This document shows, in pieces, positions 50,016 to 59,361 of a stretch of DNA of 64,000 nt. Position 1 is the stretch's first letter. The number at the start of each line of letters is the position of its first letter. This stretch comes from an uncultured Bacteroides sp. GTDB lineage: Bacteria; Bacteroidota; Bacteroidia; Cytophagales; Cyclobacteriaceae. Under the pieces are notes generated by a model. The model saw only the letters and a list, made by a program, of their open reading frames with translations. It did not search any database and was not told the DNA's origin. The stretch covers positions 1 through 64,000 of the forward strand of contig CABHOV010000073.1 of NCBI GenBank assembly GCA_902168185.1, in the 5' to 3' direction. Position numbers and translations under genes: made by a program.

Positions 50016-53000
50016 TTAATTAACAACAATAAGCTTTGTAAGCCGCTCATTTTTGGAGCCGTTCGTTATGGAACGAACCGCAACACGTGCCAAGTATAAT
50101 CCGGGTTGAAGTTTTTTGCCGAGGTCTGTCAATCCATCAAATTTCATTAGTTCTACTTTATAGGAGCTTTCTGTAATACTAAAGGAGTATGCCAGCAACT
50201 GCTGCCCCGTCATCGAATATATGGATAATTGTGCTTCGAGGTCATCACCAGAACGATTATGCGTAAAGTATAAAGTGGTTTCAGTTTCAAATGGATTTGG
50301 ATAATTAGCAAACGTTTCAATTTTAAGGTCTTCACCATCTGTAACCCTGAAATCAATTCGGGCCTCCGCTGGATTATTATAAGTGTCCCATGCTTTCAGG
50401 ATGATGGAATGCTTACCAGGCGTCAAGTCCTTAATCGGAAAGTTAATCCATCCTTTTGTAAAATCATCTTGATCGGCTATATAATAATCGCTCACTGGGT
50501 ATATTTCATCATTGTCGAGTACAGCCACGAGGTTGTTGCCGATTCCATATGCTGATACATTAATTCCGCTCGCATCTTGTAGTCTTGCGAGTAAGGTTAC
50601 ATCCGGACTAACAATACCCCCATTGATGAAAGTTGTATCCCCCATATACAGGTGTATAGCAGGCGGAGTGTTGTCTGCTGCAGGATTTTTTTCGCTACTT
50701 CCAATTTTAAAATCTGACGTGGCTCCAGCAGCATCAAGCGACTGAGATGAATCTGCTGCATATAGACTTAATTTACCAGGAGCAATTTCGTACGCCATAT
50801 TTTTCGGTACGATGAATTTGAATTCGAATGCTCCATTTTTTACGGAAGCTTTTCCACGAAACAAAATGTTATACCATTCCTTATAGGAAAAAGCCGGATT
50901 GTTTTTTCCGATGGTTACAAAATCAGTTTGTTTGTCAAACAACGTAGCCTCAAGTGTACCATTGAAATCTTCATATAGGCTGCCATCACCATGAACGATC
51001 TCTCCTTTAACAACAGCCGTTGATAATGCTTTCAAAGTATCAGAGCCGGTGGTTGTTTTTATATCAGTTATACTTACGGACAGCGGAGGCATGGCAAGTG
51101 TCATCGATGGATCTCCCAGCAATGAAAAATTACGATTACCTACACCACTTATACTGTTGTTTTTTGTTCTTCGGAAAACCTCTCCCATAGGAATATACCG
51201 ACCCGATTCTTTTTCAAACAGCGCTTCATAAAATGCTTTGTTCAATTCGAAGTTCGTAAAAGAATATACCGGCCTCGCAGTAGTTACCAATCCTATAGCA
51301 CCACCGTTGGGATGAAGTACACTTAGCTCTGCGCTGGAGATCTGTGCAGGATCATCTTGTCTTCCAAACTCACAAGTTGCTGTTACTAAAAATGGATACC
51401 GGGTATTTTTGAGTTCGTCAATGTTAAAGTTGGTGAATACCTGCTCGTCAGTCCATACACGTTCATTGCCATGTCCGGTATAATTAATGATCAACGCACC
51501 ACCATCGAAGTTGTCAATGATGTCTTCGGTTGCTTCAGGTATAGATTCACCATTCGGCTTAACGGTTTTGGTATAGGTACCCAGAAAAATTTTCTTCGCA
51601 TTTAAACCTGCTTGCGCAGATTCAATCGTGTTGGCTAATGTGTTTGCCTGCGATTGATGCGTACTGGTATAGAAGTCAGAGTTACTGCCATCATCAGCAA
51701 CAAATACAATGTTCTTTCGCCACGAACCAAACGTTTTTTTATTGGTGTCATAATCGATGATCTTGTCAATAATATTTTTAGCTTCTTCTGCAGTTTTAAC
51801 AGGAAGACGCCCTACGCCAATTTCAAGGCTATGGTTTTCAGGTGATATACCTTCACTCCAATTACCTTCACTGTTTTCAAGAAACCCGAAGTAGTCATCG
51901 GATGAATAGGTTTCGAGTGGCGTAAGTGAGTTTCTTGATTCGTAGGTTGCTACATAATTGGTGTTGTTCGATACGCGATCTTTATAGTCGTATGATGATT
52001 TGCCAACGAGCAGTAACGCCTTGAGTATAGAGGGGCCTTTGTCGTAAAGATGTTTCATGAAATCGCGGATCGCAGAGACATCCTGTTTACCGGATGAAAA
52101 TTCATTATATACTTCTTCAGGAGTAACCACTGCTGTTGTCCATCCGCTGTGCGCCTCGCGATGTGATGCCAAGCGCAATGCTTCCTGTTTAAAATCAGGA
52201 TGTGCTATAATTACCAGGTTAGGTGTTGACAGACCATGCAGATTTTGATTCGCTATACTTCCGATCAAGACCGGTGCAGGTATATTCGTGGTGAAGACAA
52301 TAAATTCTTTCAGCGATTCCGTTGTAGTAGAGAATGAGGCTTTGCTTCCTTGAAGAGTATATTGTTGCAAGCTTGGCTCGTATGGATTTGTAATGTTCCA
52401 AATGAGAGTATTGCTATTTGCATTTTCGATTTCAAAGGTGGAAGTCGTATTGTTAAGACTCGCCCGTGAACGGAAGATGGTCTGGTCACCATAGAGCGCC
52501 AGTTTCCGCTCAACATTCAACAAGAAAAAATCAAGGTATCCAGAACCGCTTCCGGTTTTGGTATAGATGTATTTGATTTCCTGGTTTGTTGTCGATGAAG
52601 CTCCAACCGTGGAGGCATTTGTAGAAATAGTGTCACGCTTATGAACGCCCTTTATACCGTATTGTGAGTCCGTGATAGAAGAGATGGATTGTTGCGCTAT
52701 AGTAACATTATTCCACGAAAGCTGGAAAGATGAAGTGGCGGTAGATTGTCCCATGACGTCTGAGACAACACGGATTGCGGAGTTATCAACAATACCTGCT
52801 ATAGATGTAGTATAGGCTTGCTGATCAAGGTTAATTCTTTCAAACCATTCTCTCCCTGATTTAAGCGCGTTATACGTATCGGTTTCGTGATATATATAGT
52901 CGTTGAATGATTGTATAGCCGGGAATATACCCGCTATGGAAGGAACGGTCGTTACCCGTTTACCATTTTCTGAACCTATCGTGATGAAGTAAAAGTTCTG

Positions 53001-53414
53001 AGTGCTATATAAATTGCTTTCGTATTTAAAGATACTTCGCTGTACATCATATTGAACAAGATCAGGTCCTTCTGCGTACCAGATAATATAGTCGCCAGAA
53101 TTAAACACACCATCGTCTTCCCCTTGTACAAAGATTGCGTTTTCGGTTAAGTCAGCAGGACGGGCTGCGCTGTTAGCCTGTGGAAGCATGCCGCCTTCAT
53201 TGCCAAAGATTTTTATTTTTCGGGGGTCGATCGCGGCTGCATCGAATCCCATTTTTTTAAAGTCGTTGAAGGATATTTTGTAGACACCATTTTTTTCGAT
53301 CGCCACTTTGTACCACTTCCCCGTGCTCAATACAGCCGATTGACTTTTTGCTTCTGTTACAAACACAAAAAGAAAAAAGGTGAACAGGTTCCGGATGGTA
53401 ATACGGTATCGCAA
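50016..53414 (-). CDS. porU: Type IX secretion system sortase PorU
   Basis: 1132 residues. A signal peptide (LFTFFLFVFVTEAKSQ) is followed by an N-terminal beta domain with GKWYKVAIEKNGVYKISFNDFKKMG. The gingipain-type caspase-fold catalytic domain has His in IINYTGHGNERVW (about residue 645) and Cys in LVTATCEFGRQDDP (about residue 681). The C-terminal sorting-like domain contains PNPFETETTLYFTHN and ends GLYLARVAVRS...LIVVN. It removes the C-terminal signal of T9SS cargo and attaches it to A-LPS on the surface. The start is TTG. It precedes porV, its partner. Confidence 0.95.
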   Translation of the reverse strand: MRYRITIRNLFTFFLFVFVTEAKSQSAVLSTGKWYKVAIEKNGVYKISFNDFKKMGFDAAAIDPRKIKIFGNEGGMLPQANSAARPADLTENAIFVQGEDDGVFNSGDYIIWYAEGPDLVQYDVQRSIFKYESNLYSTQNFYFITIGSENGKRVTTVPSIAGIFPAIQSFNDYIYHETDTYNALKSGREWFERINLDQQAYTTSIAGIVDNSAIRVVSDVMGQSTATSSFQLSWNNVTIAQQSISSITDSQYGIKGVHKRDTISTNASTVGASSTTNQEIKYIYTKTGSGSGYLDFFLLNVERKLALYGDQTIFRSRASLNNTTSTFEIENANSNTLIWNITNPYEPSLQQYTLQGSKASFSTTTESLKEFIVFTTNIPAPVLIGSIANQNLHGLSTPNLVIIAHPDFKQEALRLASHREAHSGWTTAVVTPEEVYNEFSSGKQDVSAIRDFMKHLYDKGPSILKALLLVGKSSYDYKDRVSNNTNYVATYESRNSLTPLETYSSDDYFGFLENSEGNWSEGISPENHSLEIGVGRLPVKTAEEAKNIIDKIIDYDTNKKTFGSWRKNIVFVADDGSNSDFYTSTHQSQANTLANTIESAQAGLNAKKIFLGTYTKTVKPNGESIPEATEDIIDNFDGGALIINYTGHGNERVWTDEQVFTNFNIDELKNTRYPFLVTATCEFGRQDDPAQISSAELSVLHPNGGAIGLVTTARPVYSFTNFELNKAFYEALFEKESGRYIPMGEVFRRTKNNSISGVGNRNFSLLGDPSMTLAMPPLSVSITDIKTTTGSDTLKALSTAVVKGEIVHGDGSLYEDFNGTLEATLFDKQTDFVTIGKNNPAFSYKEWYNILFRGKASVKNGAFEFKFIVPKNMAYEIAPGKLSLYAADSSQSLDAAGATSDFKIGSSEKNPAADNTPPAIHLYMGDTTFINGGIVSPDVTLLARLQDASGINVSAYGIGNNLVAVLDNDEIYPVSDYYIADQDDFTKGWINFPIKDLTPGKHSIILKAWDTYNNPAEARIDFRVTDGEDLKIETFANYPNPFETETTLYFTHNRSGDDLEAQLSIYSMTGQQLLAYSFSITESSYKVELMKFDGLTDLGKKLQPGLYLARVAVRSITNGSKNERLTKLIVVN

Positions 53415-53425
53415 CGAAGAAAAAA

Positions 53426-54100
53426 TTATTTCGAAAATGCTTTGACCCCTAACGAAAGGCCAATGTATAAAAGTATAATAAAGGGTATTGCCGTGATCTG
53501 AAATAAAGCCAATAGTAATACCGCCAGTAAAAGGAAGGTAAACCTGATTTTGTTATCAGCCCATGTGAAATTTTTGAATTTCAGTGCAAAGATCTCAATG
53601 CGCGAAACGAGTAGCAATGAAAATATCAACGTGATCGCTACCAGCACCCAGTCTTGGTAAAGCCAGGCTCCCATGCTGGCGGGGAGCAACGGCAGCGATG
53701 TGATGAAGAGCGTATTGGCAGGTGTATTCAATCCTTTAAAAGAATCGGTTTGTGTTTCATCAATATTAAAAATAGCAAGTCGTAATGCAGAAAACGCTGC
53801 TATTGAAAATCCTATATAGGGTAATGCTTCGCTGCTGCTATGTTCCCCAATTAATTTATACATCACCAGTGCAGGCAGAACTCCGAAGCTTACAACGTCC
53901 GCCAGGGAGTCAAGCTCTTTGCCAATCGGTGATGTTACTTTTAATAGTCGTGCAACAAAGCCATCAAAATAATCGAACAAGCCCGCAGCCCATACAAAAT
54001 ATGCAGCAGGCACTCCACGATTTTCCAATAAGAATACAATGCCTAAACATCCGCAGATAAGGTTGCAACATGTAAGAAAGTTGGGAAGATGACGGATCAT
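53426..54100 (-). CDS. pssA: CDP-diacylglycerol-serine O-phosphatidyltransferase
   Basis: 224 residues with about seven helices. The CDP-alcohol phosphotransferase motif D-G-x2-A-R-x8-G-x3-D-x3-D is complete in FDYFDGFVARLLKVTSPIGKELDSLADVVSFG (residues ~41-72). LPNFLTCCNLICGCLGI at the N-terminus fits the PssA subtype. It makes phosphatidylserine, precursor of phosphatidylethanolamine, at the inner membrane. It ends 12 bases before the porU start, so the two may share a transcript. Confidence 0.95.
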   Translation of the reverse strand: MIRHLPNFLTCCNLICGCLGIVFLLENRGVPAAYFVWAAGLFDYFDGFVARLLKVTSPIGKELDSLADVVSFGVLPALVMYKLIGEHSSSEALPYIGFSIAAFSALRLAIFNIDETQTDSFKGLNTPANTLFITSLPLLPASMGAWLYQDWVLVAITLIFSLLLVSRIEIFALKFKNFTWADNKIRFTFLLLAVLLLALFQITAIPFIILLYIGLSLGVKAFSK

Positions 54101-54195
54101 AATTCAAACACAGATTTCAAAATATAAGAATCGAGAGAAAGGCAATTTCAAATGTAGCAATTTGTTGTTGGGTAATTGTTACCAGCGTTTAAGCG

Positions 54196-54840
54196 TCAGG
54201 TTAATGCACAAAACGGATTTGTCCTTTTTTCATAACCGATGGTTGTCTCCGGACCATGACCGGGATATACTGTAACATCATCCGGTAACGTGAAGAGTTT
54301 TTGATGAATGCTGTTGATCAAGGTGTCAAAATTACCACCAGGTAAATCGGTGCGGCCGATGCTGTTATAAAAAAGTACATCTCCACCGATCACTATTTTT
54401 TCCTGCGCACTATAGAACGCTACATGCCCCGGAGCGTGGCCCGGAACGAACAAGACATCCAACGACTGGTTCCCGAACGTGACGGCTTCACCTTCCTTCA
54501 GAAACGCATCGGGTTCTGCATCCTGATAGTTAAAGAAACCATAATGCGATGCATATACTTTTACAGCTCTAAGTGTAGCTTCGTCTATGGCGTGAATGTA
54601 TAGTTTGGTTTTATATTTTTCTTTTATGAAAGCATTTCCCAACACGTGATCTACGTGGCAATGTGTGTTGAGCAACTTCACCACCTTCAGTTGATTAGTT
54701 TCAATGAAATCTGCAAGATCATATTGTTCTGATGCTTCATAACATCCCGGATCAATCACAATGCATTCTCTGGTTTCATCAAATAACACATACGTATTTT
54801 CCTGTAGGGGATTAAAAACAAAAGTCTGGAGATGAAGCAT
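54196..54840 (-). CDS. MBL-fold metallo-hydrolase (glyoxalase II-like, YcbL type)
   Basis: 214 residues. The dinuclear metal site is LLNTHCHVDHVLGN (HxHxDH, about residues 59-64), VPGHAPGHVAFY (His), IGGDVLFYNSIGRTDLPGG (bridging Asp) and YPGHGPETTIGYEK (late His). The length and the late GHGPETTIG block match the YcbL-like small hydrolases rather than full glyoxalase II, which has a C-terminal domain. The substrate is a thioester or other small ester by analogy. A -7 promoter match overlaps almost to its start codon. Confidence 0.92.
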   Translation of the reverse strand: MLHLQTFVFNPLQENTYVLFDETRECIVIDPGCYEASEQYDLADFIETNQLKVVKLLNTHCHVDHVLGNAFIKEKYKTKLYIHAIDEATLRAVKVYASHYGFFNYQDAEPDAFLKEGEAVTFGNQSLDVLFVPGHAPGHVAFYSAQEKIVIGGDVLFYNSIGRTDLPGGNFDTLINSIHQKLFTLPDDVTVYPGHGPETTIGYEKRTNPFCALT

Positions 54841-54844
54841 GCGC

Positions 54845-54852
54845 CAAAAATA
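54845..54852 (-). promoter_or_regulatory. Possible -7 element giving a leaderless MBL-hydrolase mRNA
   Basis: The minus strand reads TATTTTTG (TAnnTTTG) ending five bases before the ATG at 54840, so transcription would begin at or within a base or two of the start codon. No -33 TTG is evident. Confidence 0.35.
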
Positions 54853-54914
54853 ATCGGGAATTTTTCAGAAGGCCAATTATTTTATTTTCATTTTTATGTC
54901 TTAGCAGTATTTAG

Positions 54915-55979
54915 GTGCAGGCAGTAGATTATATTTTAGTTGGTCAGGGCCTTGCAGGTTCGGCACTGGCAATTCAGTTGTTGAATCAGAAGCGTAAAAT
55001 TCTGGTGATCGATCAACCCGATAATAATACTTCATCACGTGTGGCCGCAGGCTTGTTTAATCCGGTTACCGGAAAAAAAATGGTGAAGACTTGGATGGCC
55101 GATACGCTTTTTCCATACCTCCATGATTTTTATTCACAGGCAGAGCAGACTACCGGAGAAAAATTTTTCTTCCCCATGCCGCTCTATCGCCCCTTCCTGT
55201 CAGTGGAAGAACAAAATGAATGGATGGCCCGAAGCGCAGATCCCTTGTATGCAGGGTATATCCAGGAGATTTTTTCAGCGAATGCATTTCATCATGTAAA
55301 CGATCCATTCGGAGGATTGCTGCTGCAACAATGCGGCTACCTGAGTACAACACGCTATATCGGGGCGGTGCGAAAATGGATTGAGAAAGACGGATATATT
55401 TTAGCTGAGCACTTTGATGAACAGCATCTACACGTTCAGCAAAATCATGTAGTCTACAAAGATTTCCAGGCTTCCAAAATTATTTTTTGCAACGGGGTGC
55501 ATACCAGTTCCTGGTTTCGCTGGCTTCCGATAAATGCGTTGAAGGGCGAGACTATTCTGATTCAATCAGCATTCGAAGAAAATATTATTGTTAACCGCGG
55601 CGTTTACATCGTTCCGGGCATGAAGTCTGGTGAATGGCGGATCGGTGCAACGTATAATTTCCAGGATAAAAATCCCGGTATTACACCTGAAGCAAAAACA
55701 GAACTTGAAGAAAAATTTAAAGACCTAATGGATATTTCATATCAGTGCGTTAGCCAGGAATGGGGCTTTCGCCCGACTACACCTGACCGCAGACCGATTT
55801 TGGGGAGTCACCCGGAGCAGCCGTCTGTAATAATTTTTAATGGGCTTGGTACGAAAGGAGTAAGTCTGGCGCCGTATTTTTCGGATGTTTTAATCCGCTG
55901 GATGGAAAATGGTACGCCCTTAAACAAACTGGTGGACATTGAACGTTATAAATCAGTATATTGGACTTCCCCTAAATGA
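54915..55979 (+). CDS. FAD-dependent oxidoreductase (DAO family)
   Basis: 354 residues. The dinucleotide-binding N-terminus is AVDYILVGQGLAGSALAIQLL (residues 3-23), then SSRVAAGLFNPVTGKKMVKTW. The C-terminal FAD contact is FNGLGTKGVSLAPYFSDVL. The middle part holds the substrate domain with KGETILIQSA and EWGFRPTTPDRRPILG. Glycine/D-amino-acid oxidase-like enzymes of this type act on amino groups, but the substrate is unknown. The start is GTG and the stop overlaps the next gene's start by four bases (ATGA). Confidence 0.92.
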   Translation: MQAVDYILVGQGLAGSALAIQLLNQKRKILVIDQPDNNTSSRVAAGLFNPVTGKKMVKTWMADTLFPYLHDFYSQAEQTTGEKFFFPMPLYRPFLSVEEQNEWMARSADPLYAGYIQEIFSANAFHHVNDPFGGLLLQQCGYLSTTRYIGAVRKWIEKDGYILAEHFDEQHLHVQQNHVVYKDFQASKIIFCNGVHTSSWFRWLPINALKGETILIQSAFEENIIVNRGVYIVPGMKSGEWRIGATYNFQDKNPGITPEAKTELEEKFKDLMDISYQCVSQEWGFRPTTPDRRPILGSHPEQPSVIIFNGLGTKGVSLAPYFSDVLIRWMENGTPLNKLVDIERYKSVYWTSPK

Positions 55980-58900
55980 TTATGATGTTGCGAAGAGTAA
56001 TATTTGCTGTTCTGTTACTAACAGTAATTACTGCGCGGGTACAAGCTCAGCAGGCGCGTGAGGTATTTGGTAAGAACAGAATTCAATACCGCCAGTTCGA
56101 CTGGGTATACCTGAGCGGAGAAAATTTCGATGTATATTATTATGATGCACGTAAAGGTGTAGCACAAGAAGCACTCGAATTTTTAGAGGCAGAGTTCGAT
56201 CGCATCACCGATATGATCGATTATCCTCCATATTTCAAAACGAAAGTCTTTGTATATAATTCGCTGTCCGATCTGCGCCAAAGTAATATGGGGCTGAACC
56301 GTAATACGAATAAAATTGGTGGGGAGACAGAGTTCATTAAGCCTTATATAGAAGTAGCTCATCTCGGTACAGCACAGGAATTCAAAGAAGAACTGCTGTA
56401 TAAAATCTCCGAACTCATGGTAAATGAGATGATGTTTGGCGGTAACCTGAAAGATATTTTTCAAAGCTCTATTCTGATGAGCTTGCCGGAATGGTTTGTA
56501 GCAGGCGCTTCACAATATGTTGCTAAAGGATGGACTGCTGAGATGGATGACTATATCCGTCAGTTGATGCGTACAAAAAAAGCAAAACGTGCTACCCGGC
56601 TTTCCGGTAAAGACGCTTCATTAGTAGGGCAATCGATCTGGAATTTTATTACGGAGAAGTATGGCAAGAGTAGCATGGCCAACATCCTGAACTATACACG
56701 TGTAACGCGAAACGAAGAGAAGAGTATACAGATAACGCTGGGGATTAGTTTCAAACAAATGCTAACGGAATGGCAGCGGTATTATTCAGAGATGGAAGCT
56801 GTAGTTAGCAAATCGTATGTAGGCCCTGGCGACTCCACTGTTTTTGAATCTCCTAACAATCGCACTACTGAATATACCACCGTTAAAGTAAGTCCGGATG
56901 GAAGACATATAGCATACGCCGAGAATGACCGCGGCAGGTATATAATCAAGATCCGCTCTCTTGAAAGCGGAAAAGACAAGACCATTATTTCGGGAGGAAG
57001 TAAAGTGATCAACCAACGGGTTGACTACCGGCAACCGCTTATCGCATGGTCGGATGCCAACACACTCGGGGTGATTGGTGTGAAGTATGGTGAATATGTA
57101 TTCTGGCTATATGATCTGAACACGAACAGCAAGCAGCCACGGGCCCTTGAAAAATTCAGCAACATCCGTAGTTTCAGTTTTTCAGGAAATGGTCGTCTGG
57201 TAATCTTAAGTGCAGACTTCGAAGGGAAGAGCGATCTATTCCTGTTAAGTGCACGCAGAGATCGGGTGCGCAGGTTAACGAATGATCTCTACGATGATCT
57301 CGATCCTTCGTTTATACCGAATTCAAACCGAATCGTATTCAGCTCTAACCGTACCAACGATACGCTTCGCGCCAACGCGAAACCTGCATTCGAAAAGTTA
57401 ACGAATAACTATAATCTTTTTGTTTTCGATCTCGACAGCTCAACACTTCTGTTGAAGCGTGTTACCAATACGCTGAGTAAAGATACCGGCCCTATCGCCA
57501 GTGATGAAAATGTATTCTATTATCTGAGCGATCAGCGTGGTATAATAAACTTGTTCAGGTTTAACCGCTCGAATGGTATATATACTCAGGTGACGAACTA
57601 CTCCACCAGTGTTAAGAATTATGATCTCAACGTCACTACAGGAACGCTGGCGATGGTAATGATGGAGAATCAAAAGCAACGCATTTATGTAACGCGCAGC
57701 TTTAATGTCAACCAACAGGTATTTACTCCTGCAACGCGAAGAAAAGAATTGCAGCAAGCTCGTGTGATCCGTGAAAAACGCAAGCAGGAAGAAAATAAAA
57801 ACATGAGCATAAAAGATTTGCTCAATGCAAGACTGAAAGAATCGCAGACTGCCAATGATACAACGGCTCAGAAGGATTCATTGAATATACCCGTGGATAC
57901 GGTGACAGTAAAGGCGGATTCCATTCCGAAGGCGGGTGCGAAGAAACCGGATGTCGTTAACACCGACAATTATGTTTTTGAAGATGAAGTTGTAAAGCAA
58001 AATCAACCTACAGAATCATTCCTTTCACGCTACAAGAAAGCGCGTGACAAGAGCAGAATTACTGGGCCCTTCCCGTATGAATCGAAGTTCAGTGCTGATA
58101 ACCTGGTTACATCCTTGGTGTGGGATCCGCTGCGAAGCCTCGGGCTGTTGATCGAAACCCAGATGAACGATATGTTGGAGAACTATAGATTCATTGGTGG
58201 TTTAATGATTCCAGTCGATCTGCAAGGCGGTGATGTATATGCAGAGTTTCAGTATCTCCCTTCGTTTATCGACTTTGGTATTCGCTTTGACAGAAAGGCA
58301 ATTCGCTGGCAGACGATTGAGACAAGCGATAACCTGAGAAGCCGTGACTATAAATATACTTTGAATCGTCTGGAGGTTAGTGCTGCGCTCCCTATATCTG
58401 ACCGGATCCGCTTTACTATAAAACCATTTGGTGCAGCAGCACGCTCTATCGATTTGGGTGAATCGGATTTCCCTTCAAGCCCTCCCACGGCGGTGCCTGT
58501 AACTAATTATTATGCAGGTGTTAAATCTGAACTGGTATATGACAACTCTGTAACCACGGGATTGAACTTGATAGAAGGAAGTCGTGGTAAGATCACTTTC
58601 CAACATCAACAAGGGTTGAACAATAAAGACCTCAGCTTTACACAACTCTCTGCTGACTTGCGTCACTATCAGCAGATCTATAAAGAAATTGTTCTGGCAG
58701 TAAGAGGATATGCGGGAACATTCTTCGGCAACTCTCCCAAGGTATATATGTTGGGTGGTATGGATAACTGGATCGCCAATAAAACACGCTATAGCGGAAC
58801 CACAAGCAAAGGGCAACCTAATCCATTGGGTGTAGCCACTGCAAACCAGGATATATTATTCATGGAGTATGCTACAAACCTTCGCGGTTTCAATTATGGT

Positions 58901-59272
58901 ACGCTCTTTGGAAACAGTGTTATGATGCTGAATGCTGAACTTCGTGTTCCTCTCATTCGCGCATTGGTAAGCAGCCCCATCACTTCTAACTTTTTCCGGA
59001 ATATGCAGTTCACTGCTTTCTATGATATAGGAACAAGTTGGTCAGGTAAGCCACCGTTCTCATCTAACAATAGTGTAAGCTATAATGTGATTACACAAGG
59101 ACCTTTTCAGGCGGAGATCAAAAATTACTTGAATCCTTGGTTATATAGCTATGGTGTAGGGCTCCGCACGATGTTACTGGGCTACTATATAAAAGCGGAT
59201 CTTGCATGGCCTGTTGAGAACTATGAAGTGGGAGATCCGAAGTTGCACGTGACACTCGGTTTTGATTTCTGA
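55976..59272 (+). CDS. Peptidase-MA-like / TolB-type propeller / outer-membrane barrel protein
   Basis: 1098 residues. A signal peptide (VIFAVLLLTVITARVQAQ) is followed by a peptidase-MA-like domain (residues ~40-190; ENFDVYYYD, FVYNSL, then LPEWFVAGASQYV) in which the HExxH zinc motif is lost (the region 140-156 has no His). PD40 propeller repeats run from about 290 to 560 (SPDGRHIAYAENDRGR, FIPNSNRIVFSSNRTND). A charged disordered linker is at about 590-680, and a C-terminal barrel spans about 700-1098, ending KLHVTLGFDF. This fused architecture is known in Bacteroidota as 'TolB-like' proteins with unknown function. It is coupled to the oxidoreductase gene by a 4-base overlap. Confidence 0.88.
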   Translation: MIMMLRRVIFAVLLLTVITARVQAQQAREVFGKNRIQYRQFDWVYLSGENFDVYYYDARKGVAQEALEFLEAEFDRITDMIDYPPYFKTKVFVYNSLSDLRQSNMGLNRNTNKIGGETEFIKPYIEVAHLGTAQEFKEELLYKISELMVNEMMFGGNLKDIFQSSILMSLPEWFVAGASQYVAKGWTAEMDDYIRQLMRTKKAKRATRLSGKDASLVGQSIWNFITEKYGKSSMANILNYTRVTRNEEKSIQITLGISFKQMLTEWQRYYSEMEAVVSKSYVGPGDSTVFESPNNRTTEYTTVKVSPDGRHIAYAENDRGRYIIKIRSLESGKDKTIISGGSKVINQRVDYRQPLIAWSDANTLGVIGVKYGEYVFWLYDLNTNSKQPRALEKFSNIRSFSFSGNGRLVILSADFEGKSDLFLLSARRDRVRRLTNDLYDDLDPSFIPNSNRIVFSSNRTNDTLRANAKPAFEKLTNNYNLFVFDLDSSTLLLKRVTNTLSKDTGPIASDENVFYYLSDQRGIINLFRFNRSNGIYTQVTNYSTSVKNYDLNVTTGTLAMVMMENQKQRIYVTRSFNVNQQVFTPATRRKELQQARVIREKRKQEENKNMSIKDLLNARLKESQTANDTTAQKDSLNIPVDTVTVKADSIPKAGAKKPDVVNTDNYVFEDEVVKQNQPTESFLSRYKKARDKSRITGPFPYESKFSADNLVTSLVWDPLRSLGLLIETQMNDMLENYRFIGGLMIPVDLQGGDVYAEFQYLPSFIDFGIRFDRKAIRWQTIETSDNLRSRDYKYTLNRLEVSAALPISDRIRFTIKPFGAAARSIDLGESDFPSSPPTAVPVTNYYAGVKSELVYDNSVTTGLNLIEGSRGKITFQHQQGLNNKDLSFTQLSADLRHYQQIYKEIVLAVRGYAGTFFGNSPKVYMLGGMDNWIANKTRYSGTTSKGQPNPLGVATANQDILFMEYATNLRGFNYGTLFGNSVMMLNAELRVPLIRALVSSPITSNFFRNMQFTAFYDIGTSWSGKPPFSSNNSVSYNVITQGPFQAEIKNYLNPWLYSYGVGLRTMLLGYYIKADLAWPVENYEVGDPKLHVTLGFDF

Positions 59273-59319
59273 TACAGACTACAGATATTGTTTGCGTCTG
59301 CTATCTTGCAGACATTCAG

Positions 59320-59343
59320 GGAACGGATTTTTTCCGTTCCTTT
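59320..59343 (+). terminator. Terminator-like stem-loop after the propeller-barrel gene
   Basis: GGAACGGA (59320-59327) pairs with TCCGTTCC (59333-59340) around a T5 loop, followed by TTT ATTTT. A second 6-bp hairpin lies at 59296-59313. It sits 48 bases after the stop at 59272 and just before yicC. Confidence 0.75.
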
Positions 59344-59361
59344 ATTTTATAATTTCAATCT

